The translations under genes were made by a program, and so were the position numbers. Shown here one piece after another: positions 32,028-44,250 of a stretch of DNA of 64,000 nt. Numbering within the stretch: the stretch's first letter is position 1; the number at the start of each line of letters is the position of its first letter. The stretch is from Dentipellis sp. KUC8613 (Eukaryota; Basidiomycota; Agaricomycetes; Russulales; Hericiaceae). Under the pieces are notes generated by a model, which was not told the DNA's origin, made no database searches, and was given only the letters and a program-made list of their open reading frames with translations. The stretch is taken from NCBI GenBank assembly GCA_002286715.1, contig NSJX01000019.1, positions 327,876 to 391,875 on the forward strand. Reading direction: 5' to 3'.

Positions 32028-34308
32028 ATGGCTTTCGGGACATTTCACCTCCTTGAGCTCCTTGTAGCTTCCTCTCACCTCTGTGCAGCCTTCGCACTAC
32101 CAAACCGCGCCGATGCGTCTTTGCCTGGCTCACTTATCGTGGACTTAGGCTATACAGCGTACGCAGGAAGTGCAACAGCTCCTACCAGTGGATCTGTTGC
32201 TCCAGTCGCATTTTTCGGAGGCATTCCATACGCCAAAGCGCCTCTGGGAGATTTACGCTTCCGTGCTCCTCAGGAACTTGACGAGTCTGGCCACAACAGT
32301 ACCGTAGTCAATGCGATGGATTTTGCTCCTCCCTGCGTCCAACAGCCCGCCGCAAGTGGTGTTGGATCTGAAGGTGATCACGCGTGCACAGAACCGCATC
32401 TTTGCTGATACCATTACTCGCAAGACTGCCTTCGTTTGAACGTATGGAAGCCGACAAACGCGACTGCACACTCGATGCTCCCTGTAGCCGTCTACATCTA
32501 CGGCGGCGGTTTCTATGCAGGAGTACGTACCACATACATTCGTTTCCGGCATAAATTCACGCCTGTGTAGAATACGAAAGGTTTCCCCCTTCTTGATTGG
32601 GTCGCCCAACATCCATCTGGTATCATTGGCGTATCCATCTCGTATCGCCTCCATGCTCTAGGCTTCCTTTCCGGCTCAGCCGTTCACTCTGACGGCGACT
32701 TCAACGTTGGCCTGCTCGACCAGCGCGCTGCCATCGAATGGGTCCAGAGGCACATCTCCAAGTTTGGCGGTGACCCCGGCCAGATCACAATTATCGGAGA
32801 AAGTGCTGGCGGCGCAAGTGTCGTGCATCAAATCGTCGCGTACGGCGGTAGGTACCCTGTGTCTATCTTTGTGCTAGGCACAAATTTCTATGTATAATTT
32901 TGTCGACAGGGGCCAGGGGTGCGCCTTTCCAGCGGGCGATTGCTCAGTCTATAGGATACGGATCTATGATTGATCCGCTTTCCTCAAGTGCTGAGGACTT
33001 GTTCGGTACGCGACTTTACTTTTTGGTCTGAGCCAATCTGACAGAGGATCGTAGCGAATTTCTCATCAGCCGCCGGCTGCTCGACGGGATCAAAGAACGA
33101 GGACCTGTCCTGTCTCAGGAACGCTTCACTTGGTGCGTCATTTTGTCTGTCTTGCAAGGTCAAGGACTCTTGTTGACGAAAGTTTAGATAACATCATCAC
33201 TGGTATCAATGCCGTCCCGACTGGTGCCATAGCCCCAGTGCTTGACGGCACATTCTTCCCCGATTTTCCGTCTCACTTGATGATGCAAGGACGCTTCAGC
33301 GAGGTCGACTTCATTGGAGGCCATTGCAGCAACGACGGCCGAAGTTTCGCCAGTGGGAAGCCCAGCGACTTTGTTACAGACACCGATATCGTTGCAAGGG
33401 TGTTCCCGAGGTGGCCTGGTTTGGTACGTGCTGAATTGCGTCCCCGGGAATTCTTGTCTGATACACTGCAGACGAATTCCACGATGCGGAAGTTGTTTGA
33501 TTTCTATCCCGCCGTGAACGCGTCTGGGAGCCCGTTTCATACCGAGTATGATCGCGCTTGGACAATGGCGCAGGACGCTATTTTTGGCTGCATGTAAGTG
33601 GTATCGATAAGTCCGTCATTTGATTTCTTGCTGAAGCAACTCAGGGACCAATTGTTGGCGAATAAGATGCTTGCGAAAGGAAAGAAGAATGTATTCACGT
33701 TCAGGTAGTTTAGGTCCCCCATAATACGACGCATATACTCACGCCCAGAGCAGATGGAACGCCCCGAACCCAGTCTTGCTCGCGTCATCTCCTTGGGAAG
33801 GCGTGATGCATACGTCCGATCTGTACTTCCTGTTCAATGGTCGGTATAGATCTCCGCGACGTCGATGTGCTCATCAGGCTCACGAATTCTTTCCCAGGGA
33901 CCACGTATGTATAAAACACCTGCTGTGCTGTAATCCACTGACATGAATTTCAGCTCTGCTCCTAATGGAGGCGCGACCTTCACTCCTTTCAATCAGGTAT
34001 GCTCATCTTCGTCACTATTGAATGGGCATTGGTGACATACTCCGCAGTCTGAAGCTCTACTGTCTCAAGAAGCGATCGCCTACTGGACATCATTCGTAGC
34101 AACAGGCAATCCGTCTACTCAGCGAAGAGAAACGTCCCCCGCGTGGCAGAGCTTCACCGGGTCCGGCGGCACGTCGCGTCATCGGATTGTCCCTACACTT
34201 CAAAACGAGACCACGACGGCAACTATGCTCGAGGCAATCCCCGAGTTTGAGGTTGAGCGGTGTGCGTATTGGATGCAGGATTGGATTACTGCGCAGACAA
34301 GAGTGTAG
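32028..34308 (+). CDS. Secreted type-B carboxylesterase, tandem copy 1
   Basis: Many exons; by splice reading the product is about 500-550 residues. The N-terminus ([23 protein letters not shown]) is a signal peptide. Family marks in order are [28 protein letters not shown], the oxyanion region [10 protein letters not shown], the nucleophile elbow GESAGGAS at about 32,800-32,820, and [13 protein letters not shown] with the catalytic His. The acid position reads [11 protein letters not shown], so Asp replaces the more usual Glu. The splice before DNIITG must use the acceptor TTTAG, because an earlier AG would create a stop. A 7-base microexon lies at 33898-33904. The enzyme class hydrolyses carboxylic esters outside the cell; the substrate is unknown. 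Copy 2 at 34788-37082 is a close paralogue. Confidence 0.85.
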
Positions 34309-34560
34309 ATATGCAGACTTGGCATACGTAGTCGATTATGGCACGTCTAGGTAGTACCTGTGGTTAGGGACTTGTCGTCCTCAAGCTGACCGAGACTTGA
34401 ACAAATATCGCAATTCAAACTGACTGTAGCATTTCATGCCCAGTATCATTTTTGGCACTATATCTATAGTAAAATGCTGTGTATTTTTGTGGTGCGTTGC
34501 GTATGTAGAATCAGGGAAGCTACTCGGGGTCAGATGAGGTCAGAAGATCGTCCCGCGCGC

Positions 34561-34703
34561 GACGCGGTCACCTGCAGCTTGTCTTCCGACCACCACCACA
34601 AGCATGACCTCGCCAAAAATTCTCCTCGGTCGCTGTGCGGTCCGCTCGCTGGCTTCCCCTGCACACATTACCTCCGATCCGTCGTCATAAGACCAGCGTA
34701 GTG
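34561..34703 (+). promoter_or_regulatory. Promoter segment duplicated upstream of both esterase genes (copy 2)
   Basis: The counterpart of 31,825-31,966. A TATA-like TATAATAA follows at 34720-34727, 61 bases before the ATG at 34788. Confidence 0.55.
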
Positions 34704-34787
34704 ATGCTTTTTGCATGGGTATAATAAGGTGCGGCGTGCATGCGGGAGAGGACTGACGAATTCGAAAGTTTGTCAGGACTCATGCAC

Positions 34788-37082
34788 ATGGCTTTAGGCG
34801 TGTTTAACCACTTCCTTGCGCTTGCTGCAAGTCTATTGTTTCTCTCTCCAACCCTCGCGCGGCCCGGCGGTGATAGCTCGCTCGTTCCTGCGCCCGGTGG
34901 AGCTGTTGTAGATCTTGGCTATGCCGCGTATGCAGGGAGCACTACCAGTCCCACTGGCCAACCCAATGCTCCAGTCACATTCTTTGGCGGTATACCATAT
35001 GCAAAGGCTCCCGTAGGAAACTTGCGCTTCCGCGCTCCTCAGAAACTGGACGAGTCAGGACATAATGGGACCGTGGTCAATGCGATGTCTTTCGCTCCTC
35101 CCTGCATTCAGCAGCCGGCTGTGAATGGCGTCGGGTCTGAAGGTGACGCTGACCGAGTCGACTCTTCCTTCGGTCCACTGATCATGGTCTTTCGACCGTC
35201 GTTGGCAGATTGTCTGCGCTTGAACGTCTGGAAACCTGCCAATGCGACGGCAAACTCCAAACTTCCTGTGGCAATCTACATCTATGGAGGGGGATTCTTC
35301 GCAGGGGTATGTCTCTCCACGTTTCTACAATCGTTGTTCTCACGTGCCTTCAGAACACTGCGACAGTCCCCATGTACGATTGGGTCGCTCAACACGCGTC
35401 AGGTCTCGTTGCCGTATCCATATCGTACCGCGTCAACGTCCTCGGCTTCCTCGCCGGCTCTGCTGTCCACGCCGACGGCGATTTCAACGCGGGCCTGCTC
35501 GATCAGCGTGCTGCTATCGAGTGGGTGCAGCGGCACATCGCGAAATTTGGCGGAGACCCCGAGCAAGTCACGATTATTGGCGAGAGTGCGGGCGGGGCCA
35601 GTGTGGTGCATCAGATCGTTGCCTATGGAGGTCCGTATGTTTTTTTGTTCCAAATATATGCGGCGAATCTAATTTTATTGTAGGTGCGAAGGGCGCACCT
35701 TTCAAGCGTGCCATTGCTCAGTCTATTGGGTATGGGTCCATGATCAACCCTCTGTCTACGCAGTCTGAAGATGCGTTCGGTATGTGAACGAATACGTGAC
35801 CCGCGCAATTTATAATGACTGGGATTTATAGCGAACTTCTCATCTGCTGTGGGCTGCTCTACGAAGTCAAAGTCTGCGGCCTTGGCATGCCTCAGAGATG
35901 CATCGCTCGGTTCGTCCCTTCCCCTTACGCACAGTCCATAGCTCGCATTGACGTCTAATCAGAGAACATAACCACTGGTGTCAATACGCTCGAGATTGGT
36001 GCAACTGTGCCAGTGGTTGACGGGACGTTCATTCCGGACTATCCATCCCATCTGATCGCACAAGGGCGGTTCAGCGCAGTCGACTTCATCGGCGGCCATT
36101 GCTCGAATGATGGCCGCACTTTTGCAAGGTTGATGCCCGACCAGTACACCTCGGACGCCGATGTCATCAACGATGTCTTTTCGAGGTGGCCTTACGTAGT
36201 ACGTGTTATGCTGAGTCTCTTGATGACTTCTGTCCGACGTCCTGACACCTTACAGAACAATGCGACGCAGAAGACATTGTTCAATTTTTACCCTAAGGTC
36301 AACGCGACCGGAAGTCCATACCACAGCTACTATGACGTTACGTGGACTATGGACCAGGATGCTGTCTATGGTTGCATGTATGCCGTCTTCGTCGGGTCGT
36401 CCTTGTCTCGTCGGTTGACCTTTTTTTCTGTCAGGGACCAGTTCTTAGCGAACAAGATGCTTGCAAAGGGGAAGAAAAATGTTTTCACATTTAGGTAAGT
36501 CCACTTTCTGTGTATCGTGACTGGTGTTCACGTAACCTAGGTGGAATGCGCCCAACCCTGTTGCATTGGCTGCGAGTCCCTGGGAAGGTGTCATGCATGG
36601 ATCCGACGTCTTCTTTTTGTTCAATGGTAGGTGGTACAACTCTTGAGGTTGTCTAGTATGGGTGACTTATCTGTTGAGTAGGATCTTCGTACGCTTGCTC
36701 TGGTATTTTATCTAGCTATGTTCACTGATAGATGTCTCCAGTGGCGCTGGCTTTACTCCCTTCAACCAGGTCTGATTTTCCCAACTGAGGGTAGAAACTT
36801 CCCCTGACTGCCCTACTTCAGTCTGAAGCTCTGTTGTCAAAAGAAGCCATCGCATACTGGACGTCGTTCGTCTCTACGGGAAATCCATCCACTGAGAAAG
36901 AGTCGCCATCCCCTGCGTGGCTCAGCTTTACCGGTTCCAGCGGCACCTCGCGCCATCGGATCGTACCTACGATTGGAAATGAGACGGCGACTGGGACCGT
37001 GTTGGAAGCGATATCAGAGTTTGAAGTCGAGCGGTGCGCGCTCTGGATGGAGGAGTATATTACGGCGCAAACGAAAGTCTAG
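34788..37082 (+). CDS. Secreted type-B carboxylesterase, tandem copy 2
   Basis: Paralogue of the preceding gene with the same exon plan. It starts [19 protein letters not shown] (signal peptide). The start at 34788 is chosen by alignment with copy 1; in-frame ATGs at 34782 and further upstream also exist. It has [35 protein letters not shown], the nucleophile [19 protein letters not shown] as the acid region, and [13 protein letters not shown] with the His. All three catalytic positions are present and no stop interrupts the spliced frame. A 7-base microexon lies at 36682-36688, as in copy 1. It ends [10 protein letters not shown] at 37082. Expected to be secreted and to hydrolyse an unknown ester. 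Confidence 0.85.
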
Positions 37083-40000
37083 TTATGAAATAACGTGAGT
37101 GCCATGCAAGGCTCCGTACCCACATCGTTACTGAGTCGTGTGAGAACAGATAGGTGTTGCGTAACGATAGTGACCTTCTCCTGTACGTACACACACCTCG
37201 TGAAGTGCCTCAGCTTTGGTCCTGTTTCATGATCTCGCCGCGACGAGCCTGGTCGTCTGCTCGGAACTAGCTCTCGGGTTCTTTCGCCCAGAAAGTATGA
37301 CCGTCTCCCACAAACCAAGGCGTCTCGACCCACCCTTCGGTTCCACCTCCTCACCGGCATGCCAGAAGCGCCCTAAATTGTACAAACAGTATCCAAGATA
37401 TTGCAAGGTGCCCTCTTGGCTAACGTTATCCCGGAACGTGGTTGTCGTGACCCACAGCAGAGCTCTTCCCAACGCTCTATGGCCGTATTATGTCAAATTG
37501 ACGTGAGGAGCTACGCCAATCCATTGCGTCATGTGCTTCAAGAGCCTTCGAGACTTGCATTCACTGTCCCGACCGACGAAGTCCCAGGTTCTCCAATCTC
37601 AACACACGATGCCCCGCTCTCCATTTCAGAATACGAATTGTGGGTGTTTTTGAATCCCCGTTCGCAGGTGAAGTTGTTCGGGGTCTGATAGATGTTTCCT
37701 CCGGCACTGAATTTTTGGCGAAGCTGCTCCGCTTGTCTCCCATGTCGTCACACACCGACCGTCTTCTCGAACACCAAGCTTTCTGGCAGCATTGGAAATT
37801 AACTTCTGGCTGGCCTTCAATTTGACCACGATGCGGGCGCAGATTAGCAGGCAAGATTGGTCGTAGAAGGCAGTAGCTGATTCCATTCCCGGAGTCTGAA
37901 GGTTTGCGAGCATCGGGGACACTGGAACGAGCTAAAACCAATCATCTGTGCGCCGCAGGTTCTAATGCGTGCGTGTCAATACTTTCCAGAACATATGAGG
38001 CGCTTGGCAATATGTGCGTAGAGCGTCTTTTTGGACACTACTCCGTTCTGGTTTTGAAAAAACTCTCTAGTGATTTGACCAGAAGTCGTGATGCATGTGT
38101 AATTCAATTCAGGCAAAATCTCGGCGTGCACCACATCCCGCGGATATGACAGTGCATATCCACGCACTACTCACCAAGATCCAAGTTGTACCGCTTGGCG
38201 CGTGCACGGCTTTAGTCCGGTGCTGTTGGGCGAACGCCACTCGACGCCTCTATCGTCAGATCACCGGGATGCGGAGCGGCCGCTTGTTTCCTAAACAGAG
38301 ACGGGCTCGCGAAGGGAACCACATGTCCCACAGCCATCTGAACATAACGGCAGACGAAGGGGGAGGCGAGCAACGTGTCGAGGTCTTTATTGCGTGGTGA
38401 TGAGAGGTCTCACGAAAGTCAAGAGGGTGGGTGTGCTGGTGCATCGTGCGATCAGGGTCGGAGCGGGGTTCGTATGTCACAGCCTTAATTAAGACTGTGA
38501 CCGTAACTCACATCCACCTCCGAAGGGTCCTCGTCTTGTGCCGCCGCCCCCATAAGTAGGTCCACGTGGTGTTTGCCGTCTACTTCAGTGTGGGCGTTCC
38601 GAGGGGCTATTCCATTCATGTGAGAGACCTCCTCATCTCTCTCCCTTTGTCTGGCAGGAATTAATGGGTAAGCCGTGCAAGGAAATCATGAACGGAGTTC
38701 ATATCGAGCCGATCTTTAATGATGAAAAGCAAGATCTGCCGGCAAGCAATTACTACATGCAGTATCTGGGTATCAAAACGACCCGGAACTGTCCGGCACA
38801 TCTTCAACTGTTCCGTCATGCAAGGAAGGGACCTGCTCTGCGCTTGCGAAACGCCATCTCCTTGCAGTTGATCACTGCCCTGGTTGGCTGATCGCACTGC
38901 TGCCGCCGTAATAGCCCTGCTTGCCGATACACTGAGAAGGCGACACCGGCGACGTGCGGCGACTGGTCGAGGGTGCTTTCTGCTTGGACCCCTCAAGTAA
39001 TCGGGGACGCGTCGATGGCAAGTCTGGACCTCGTCGGACAGCTTTGCAGGGAAGGAATTAGCGGGAAGCATGCAACGAGGCTTGGCATCTGAATAGTTCC
39101 GAGCGCTGCAAGGTTCGTAATCGCGGAAGCAAAATGCGAAATACTAACTTATCTGTGGTTTAATCGTGCCAGTCTCGCGCGCCGACAAATCCAAATGCAT
39201 TTGGAGAGATTCTCTTCCAATAAAGGCGCTCCAATAGAATGTTGTAGGCTTCTATTCACTCCGCAGCCCGATCTGATATCATGATTTTGTGATAGGGTTA
39301 AAGTTTCCTGATATTTTATGCTCAAGCCGGACGAGGATCAACACGCAGTCTGGGTCTGACAGGCGACCCAGGAATTCTCCACAGAACCCTCTTCATGTTC
39401 GTTTTACGTCCTCGGGGCACTAATCTGATATCATGAGCGGCTACGAACGCAAATACGACCGTCGACCGACTAGCCGGAGATTGTAAATGGTCCTTCTCGG
39501 CCTGAGCACGAGGGAACACAGGGCGGGGCGTATAAACTTTGATTTCAGGCATTTTCAGGCCCGCTGGAGGGCTAGGGTGATACTCCGGTCGTCTATGCGA
39601 CCATCTGTCATCAGCAGCAGTGATGTTGAAAGGCCGCATAGTGCACGGAGCATAAGGATGCGAACAAGCACATGAAGCCGTAAAGACAAAACTAGAACTA
39701 TCAACCTGTCGTTCACACCATCCACGTCAAATGGGGTTATGCCTTTTCGCCCCGTAACCGCAACTGAACTGCCAGCAGCGAGGGTATGTCTTCTGCACAT
39801 GTGTACACAGCGCGGAGGATCCTGACGAAGCGCACTAGACCTCACAGACCCGCTCGCATCACGGCATTCGCGCTCCAATTCGGCAGAGGACGCGGGGTCG
39901 CAGCTCTTTCGATGGCTTGAGCGATCACGCGGTGCGTCAGCACGCAGAAAATTGACGCCTCAAAGAATGGAGGTCCACCCGGACAGGGTGGGCCGCGATG

Positions 40001-40325
40001 CACAGACCTTTCACAGACGGGCGTTAGCGAACCCACCGGAGGGAAGGCCGTTACGAGGATCCTGTACAGTAAGCGGTGGCACGGGTGAGTACCTGGTTCC
40101 TTCGCTGTGTAGCTTCTCACATCCGTCCATCCTTGGCGCCTACCCTGAGGTCAGATAACCGATAGATGTGTCGCGTATAAGAACCCGTTGGCCCGTCGTA
40201 GTTTCCCGCCAATCCAAGCCTATCCACCCTCCCGAAAAGTCGGCGCTCCCGCTCGTCATAAGCCTGTTTATCACCTCGTACCCGTCCCTGTCCCCGTCCT
40301 TTCACCCCGACACGCCGCCGCCACG
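37083..40325. other. 3.2 kb without a recognisable gene
   Basis: Several frames of 60-175 codons occur on both strands but none has a domain, a plausible exon chain or paralogue in the window. A minus-strand frame at 37227-37472 (containing LQYLGYCLYNLGRFWHAGEEVEPKGG) looks the most protein-like but is not recognised and has no clear partner exons. No terminal repeats are seen. The right end must contain the promoter of the FHA gene. Confidence 0.45.
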
Positions 40326-40901
40326 ATGATGATGGGTATGGTCTCCGTTACAACGGTCAACTTCGTCGCGACGAAGGAGAGCGCGCCGTTTGAGAACAAG
40401 TACATGCTGCTGAGGAACAACGCCGTGCTACTCGGCCGCCAGCAGGCGACCAACAGTGCAGCACCAGTCAATGGGATCTTCTCGCTCGGGAGCCAGAAGG
40501 CTTCTGACGATGTGCCGGTCAATGTCGCGCACGCAGAAATGTACATGGACAACGGTCAGGTCAGTAGTTCACGTTGGCAGGAAGTGATTTCTTCACGCCG
40601 CTGGCTTCTCGTCCCAGAAGCGTGCTCATTGTCCCGTGTTCTAGGTCTTCATCAAAGATCTTGGCTCAAGGTACGGGACGTGGGTTGACGGCGTCAGGAT
40701 ACAACGGCCAACGCTATTGAGAGACGGTTCGATCGTCGTAAGTCCCCTTTTCTCCCCACTGTATTGTATGTATGAAGGTCGTGCTAACTTCTTCGTTCAC
40801 AGGAACTCGGCGTGCCCATACAGCGCTCTGCGAACACGCCGGCGACGCTCGAGGATGAATTCCTCAGGCCCGTCAGCGGCGTGATCACTATCGTCAAGTA
40901 A
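40326..40901 (+). CDS. Small FHA-domain protein
   Basis: Three exons (40326-40559, 40645-40737, 40803-40901) give about 141 residues, nearly all one forkhead-associated domain. FENKYMLLRNNAVLLGRQ supplies the first strands and the Gly-Arg of the phosphothreonine pocket. NVAHAEMYMDNGQVFIKDLGSRYGTWVDGVRI matches the conserved HA...G.v.I.DLGS.YGT.vNG core. The Ser of the usual S-R-x-H motif is not obvious; the sequence reads VAHAE, so binding may be altered. FHA domains bind phosphothreonine peptides in signalling or DNA-damage proteins. With nothing but the domain, this is either a small adaptor or the front part of a longer gene whose later exons I could not find. Confidence 0.75.
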
Positions 40902-43313
40902 AAGTACACCACCTAATCGCGCGCGGCTCCCCAGCATGCCCAAAGCCTCACCTCCTTCACCACGAGCACCTGCAAGCCGCCGCACTCCATTTCCATTTCG
41001 TCCAAATTTTCCTTGTCATCGTCTCGTTTGTCTGTCTCGCTGTCCGGTCCGTCCGCCTGTCCCCATGCTATCGCCTCGCATTATCAAGTACTGTACATAC
41101 ACTGCATAGACCGCGTTACATTCCTCTGTCTCCTAGCGCCTGGATTGTAGCCATACTAGAGCTCCGTCGTCATGTTGTATGTTTGCGTACCGGTGGTGCA
41201 CTCTTATATACATAGATCTCTGGTCCAGAACCCTGTGCGGCGGCACCCGTCCCTTTTGCTCGTGCCGCGCTGCGCCGCGGCTGCTTCCTGTGGGTGTGGG
41301 GAATCGGGAGCGTGGGGCTTCAGGGGACGATTGGGATACAGGCGGGCGGTTCTGCGCCCGGGCGGACGGCTGTCTCGGAGACCTATGCCTGGAAGGCGCA
41401 GCGATATATCGAGCGTCGGGAAATGCTGATGAAGCGTGGCGGAGAGACGGGGAGCTGGAGGGGGGTGGCGGACACGTAAGGATGAATATGGTAAGAGAAC
41501 GGAGCGTTGGCCTAGTCTGGCTACGTGGATGGCACGACGGCCAGCATTGCAGTAAGGTCTGGTCAGGAGGTGGGGGGACGCGAGCTAAGTTTCTGTGAGC
41601 ATGAGCAAGACGGGGCGACGCGACAAAACTTTCTCATGGCTGCTTCGCCGCTGATGCGTTGACGGACGGCCGAACACGGATTCGGTGACGACTCGGAGAT
41701 CAGGATAACGGATGGTAATAGGCTCAGCAAAGCGTACCTGAAGGCTCAGGCCGCCGAGGCCTCGCGGAGTCTCCTCCAGGGCTGATGCGGATATGGAAAA
41801 ACTGACACCTCTCTGACGATGACAAGAAGTGCTGCATCAACAAATGTCTGACGAGGTTGCGATGATGCCATGGAGGGAGAGGACAGCGTCAGCTCAGGCC
41901 CAGGGACTAGATGCTTGTAAGCATAGTCGTGGCGATCAATTCATAACGAAGGCTAACGTACCCATCCGCGGCCCACATATGTATACCGGCACCCGGCTAC
42001 GGGTTTATGTAGCTTCAAGACCCATACATGACATTGACAGGCTTGATCATTTGTGAAAATTCGAAGCTGAGCACTGGCTATAGTGTCCTTTGTCAATGAG
42101 CTACACCTGATGACGAACGGAATCTACTTCTGAACAGTACACAACCGCCGTCCGAAAATAGGTAGGGCTTATTTCAGGAATTGCGAAAGAGCTGGAATGA
42201 CATAAAGCCGCGGATTTGAGGAATTTTAGGTGACAATTGGACTGCTTATAACTGTAGGGGTCTCTGGGCGCCTTCCACAGCCAAAAGGATCAAAACTCGA
42301 CATGTCTGGAGCTCGACGTCGGGTGTTCAAGTCTCACCTCCGATAACCAACGAGTGAGCGCCATCCAAGTGAGCAGAGCAGGCAATGAGTGTGACAGGGT
42401 GTAGCCTCTTGGGAAGACCTTACTCCATGGAAGTCGCTGTGGTGACACATGAGGGCCCAAGTCGACGCGGGTCTAAGCATATAGATTTTGCGGTATGTGC
42501 TGTCTGTATAGATGAAAGATACCTGATCACGAAGGGCGCAAACGGAGGGAGTGGAAGAAGCAAGACCTCGAAGGACAATGATAGGAAGGAGTCAGGTGAT
42601 CGCGACGCGATTGAATTGGTGACGAAGCGCGACGCGTCGCCGGTGTCGCGCGACCCTCGCCTCCTTATTCCAACAATACTAGCCCTTTCACCCGGCTCGA
42701 CGGAGACTCTGGGGTTAACGCGTTCGCCACATCACTGTGGCCCATGAACCACATTGCATCGACTGGTCTCGGGCCTTCGACCATGGCCAGGTCCTGAGTA
42801 GCCACATTGTCTCAAAGTCGGGAAAAAAGCAAGGGCCCCTGCTAGATCCCAGGCATATAAGCTCGCCTTGTACAGCTCCCTGTTCATCTTCCCAGAGCCA
42901 AAGTTCGCATTCGCGCCTTCTTCCCTGTCAGCATCGAGTGCGGTACGTCAGTAGCACACACCCACCTCCTCACCACTCACGCAAAAACTAACACTCACCT
43001 CGTCCTAAATAGCCTCGACCCATCCGCATCCCAGTCGAAGTTCTATCCCCAATTACAGCGCACCCAGACCAGCCGAGTCGCAGCTCCATCGGCCCACAGC
43101 ACCGCCACCGCCTCTCCTGCAACGTTAGGCGATAGTAAACACTTGCAGCAGGACAGTTAACTCTCCCAAGCGTGAGAATTGCCCCAATTTCGCGTCGCGA
43201 CGAGCGCCGTGATATATAAGATTCGAACCTCTTTAGGCCTTCTCCCCATCTTGGTCTCCAACCACCAGCACCCACCGGCGAAGATCTACCAAATTGCCAG
43301 TACAGTGCTAGCA
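40902..43313. other. 2.4 kb intergenic
   Basis: No gene is recognised. The right part, about 42,560-43,000, shares blocks such as GGAGTCAGGTGATCGCGACGCGA with 44,490-44,530, showing that upstream DNA was duplicated along with the two paralogous genes that follow. A TATATAAG at about 43,211-43,218 may serve the first of them. Confidence 0.45.
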
Positions 43314-44250
43314 ATGCCTCCAAAGAGGAAAAGCACGGAAGGTGAGTGTTTTGGTTGGTTGGATGGCTTGCGACGTCGCGTTGTTATGCTCGGCTCTGGT
43401 GCTGACGGGGTGCTCGTGCTTTTCAGGAGCGAGCGCGCCGGCGAAGAAGGCTAAGACCGCTGCGGCGGCTTCGAAGGATACAACGCGCACCGAAAAGGTT
43501 ATCACCAGCGCTACCCCCGCCGCCAACGACCCCGCCCAAGCCAAGCCCGACGCGTCTGGCGACACCGTGAGCGCCGACGCGCCCGCCCCCGCTAAGAAGA
43601 CCACGTCCGCGTCCGCCGCCAAACCCACTGCTGCGGCAGCCAAGTCCCAGCCCGCCGGCCCGCTGCTGCCGCGCTTCACAGGCAAATTCGACCTATACTC
43701 CACCCAGCTGCCCTTCCTCAAGACAAAGTACCTGCCCAAAGGCGTCTCGCAGCCGAGCTTCGCCGCCGTGCACAAGGAGATCCTCTTGTACCAGGCAAAG
43801 GACGACTTCAGCATGCGCATGGTGCTGAGCGACGAGGGCGACGGTGGGCTGTTCACGTGCAACCAGATCGTCAACCCGATGAGCGAGGAGGAGCTCGGCC
43901 CCGTCGACGTCGTGCGCGGGGCCGCTGGGAAGGTCAAGTTTGGCGCGGACGAGGTCGCGCATGCGGGCTTGGTGGGCACTGCGCAAGGGTGGAGCGCGAA
44001 GATGATCTTGGATGAGCGGAATTGCGGGTGTTTTATTAATGGAGGTGCGGGGAGTGTGAAGATGCGCAGGGTGTGGGCGAGTGAAGGTGGGGAGGAGCTG
44101 TTTGAGGGGTATTGGACGCTCAAGGTGAAGTATAGCGCGACGATGGCGCGGAAGGGCTTTGGGAGGGGCGATTCGTATAGCGGAGGCTTTTGGGCGGTGA
44201 GGGCGCGCAAGGATGCGGAGGGGAACGAGATTGGTATCGAGGAGGCTTAG
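43314..44250 (+). CDS. Unknown protein, tandem paralogue A (basic N-terminal extension)
   Basis: Two exons (43314-43341, 43427-44250) give 283 residues. The first ~115 residues are Lys/Ala/Pro/Thr-rich (MPPKRKSTE, then APAKKAKTAAAASK), resembling histone-like or nuclear basic tails, and the PKRK run could act as a nuclear signal. The ~165-residue core starts FTGKFDLYSTQLPFLKTKY and is shared with paralogue B. Shared blocks are EILxYQAKxDFSMRM, ELGPVDVVRGAAG, CGCFIxGGxGSVKMRRVW, GEELFEGYWTL and MARKGFGRGDxYxGxFWAVRARKDAEGNEIGIEE. I do not recognise the family. Paralogue B lacks this long basic extension. Confidence 0.7.

Noticed and set aside
43216..43228. Box-B-like GGTTCGAATC on the minus strand
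   Set aside because: No acceptor, D or anticodon stem could be folded around it, so it is not a tRNA gene.
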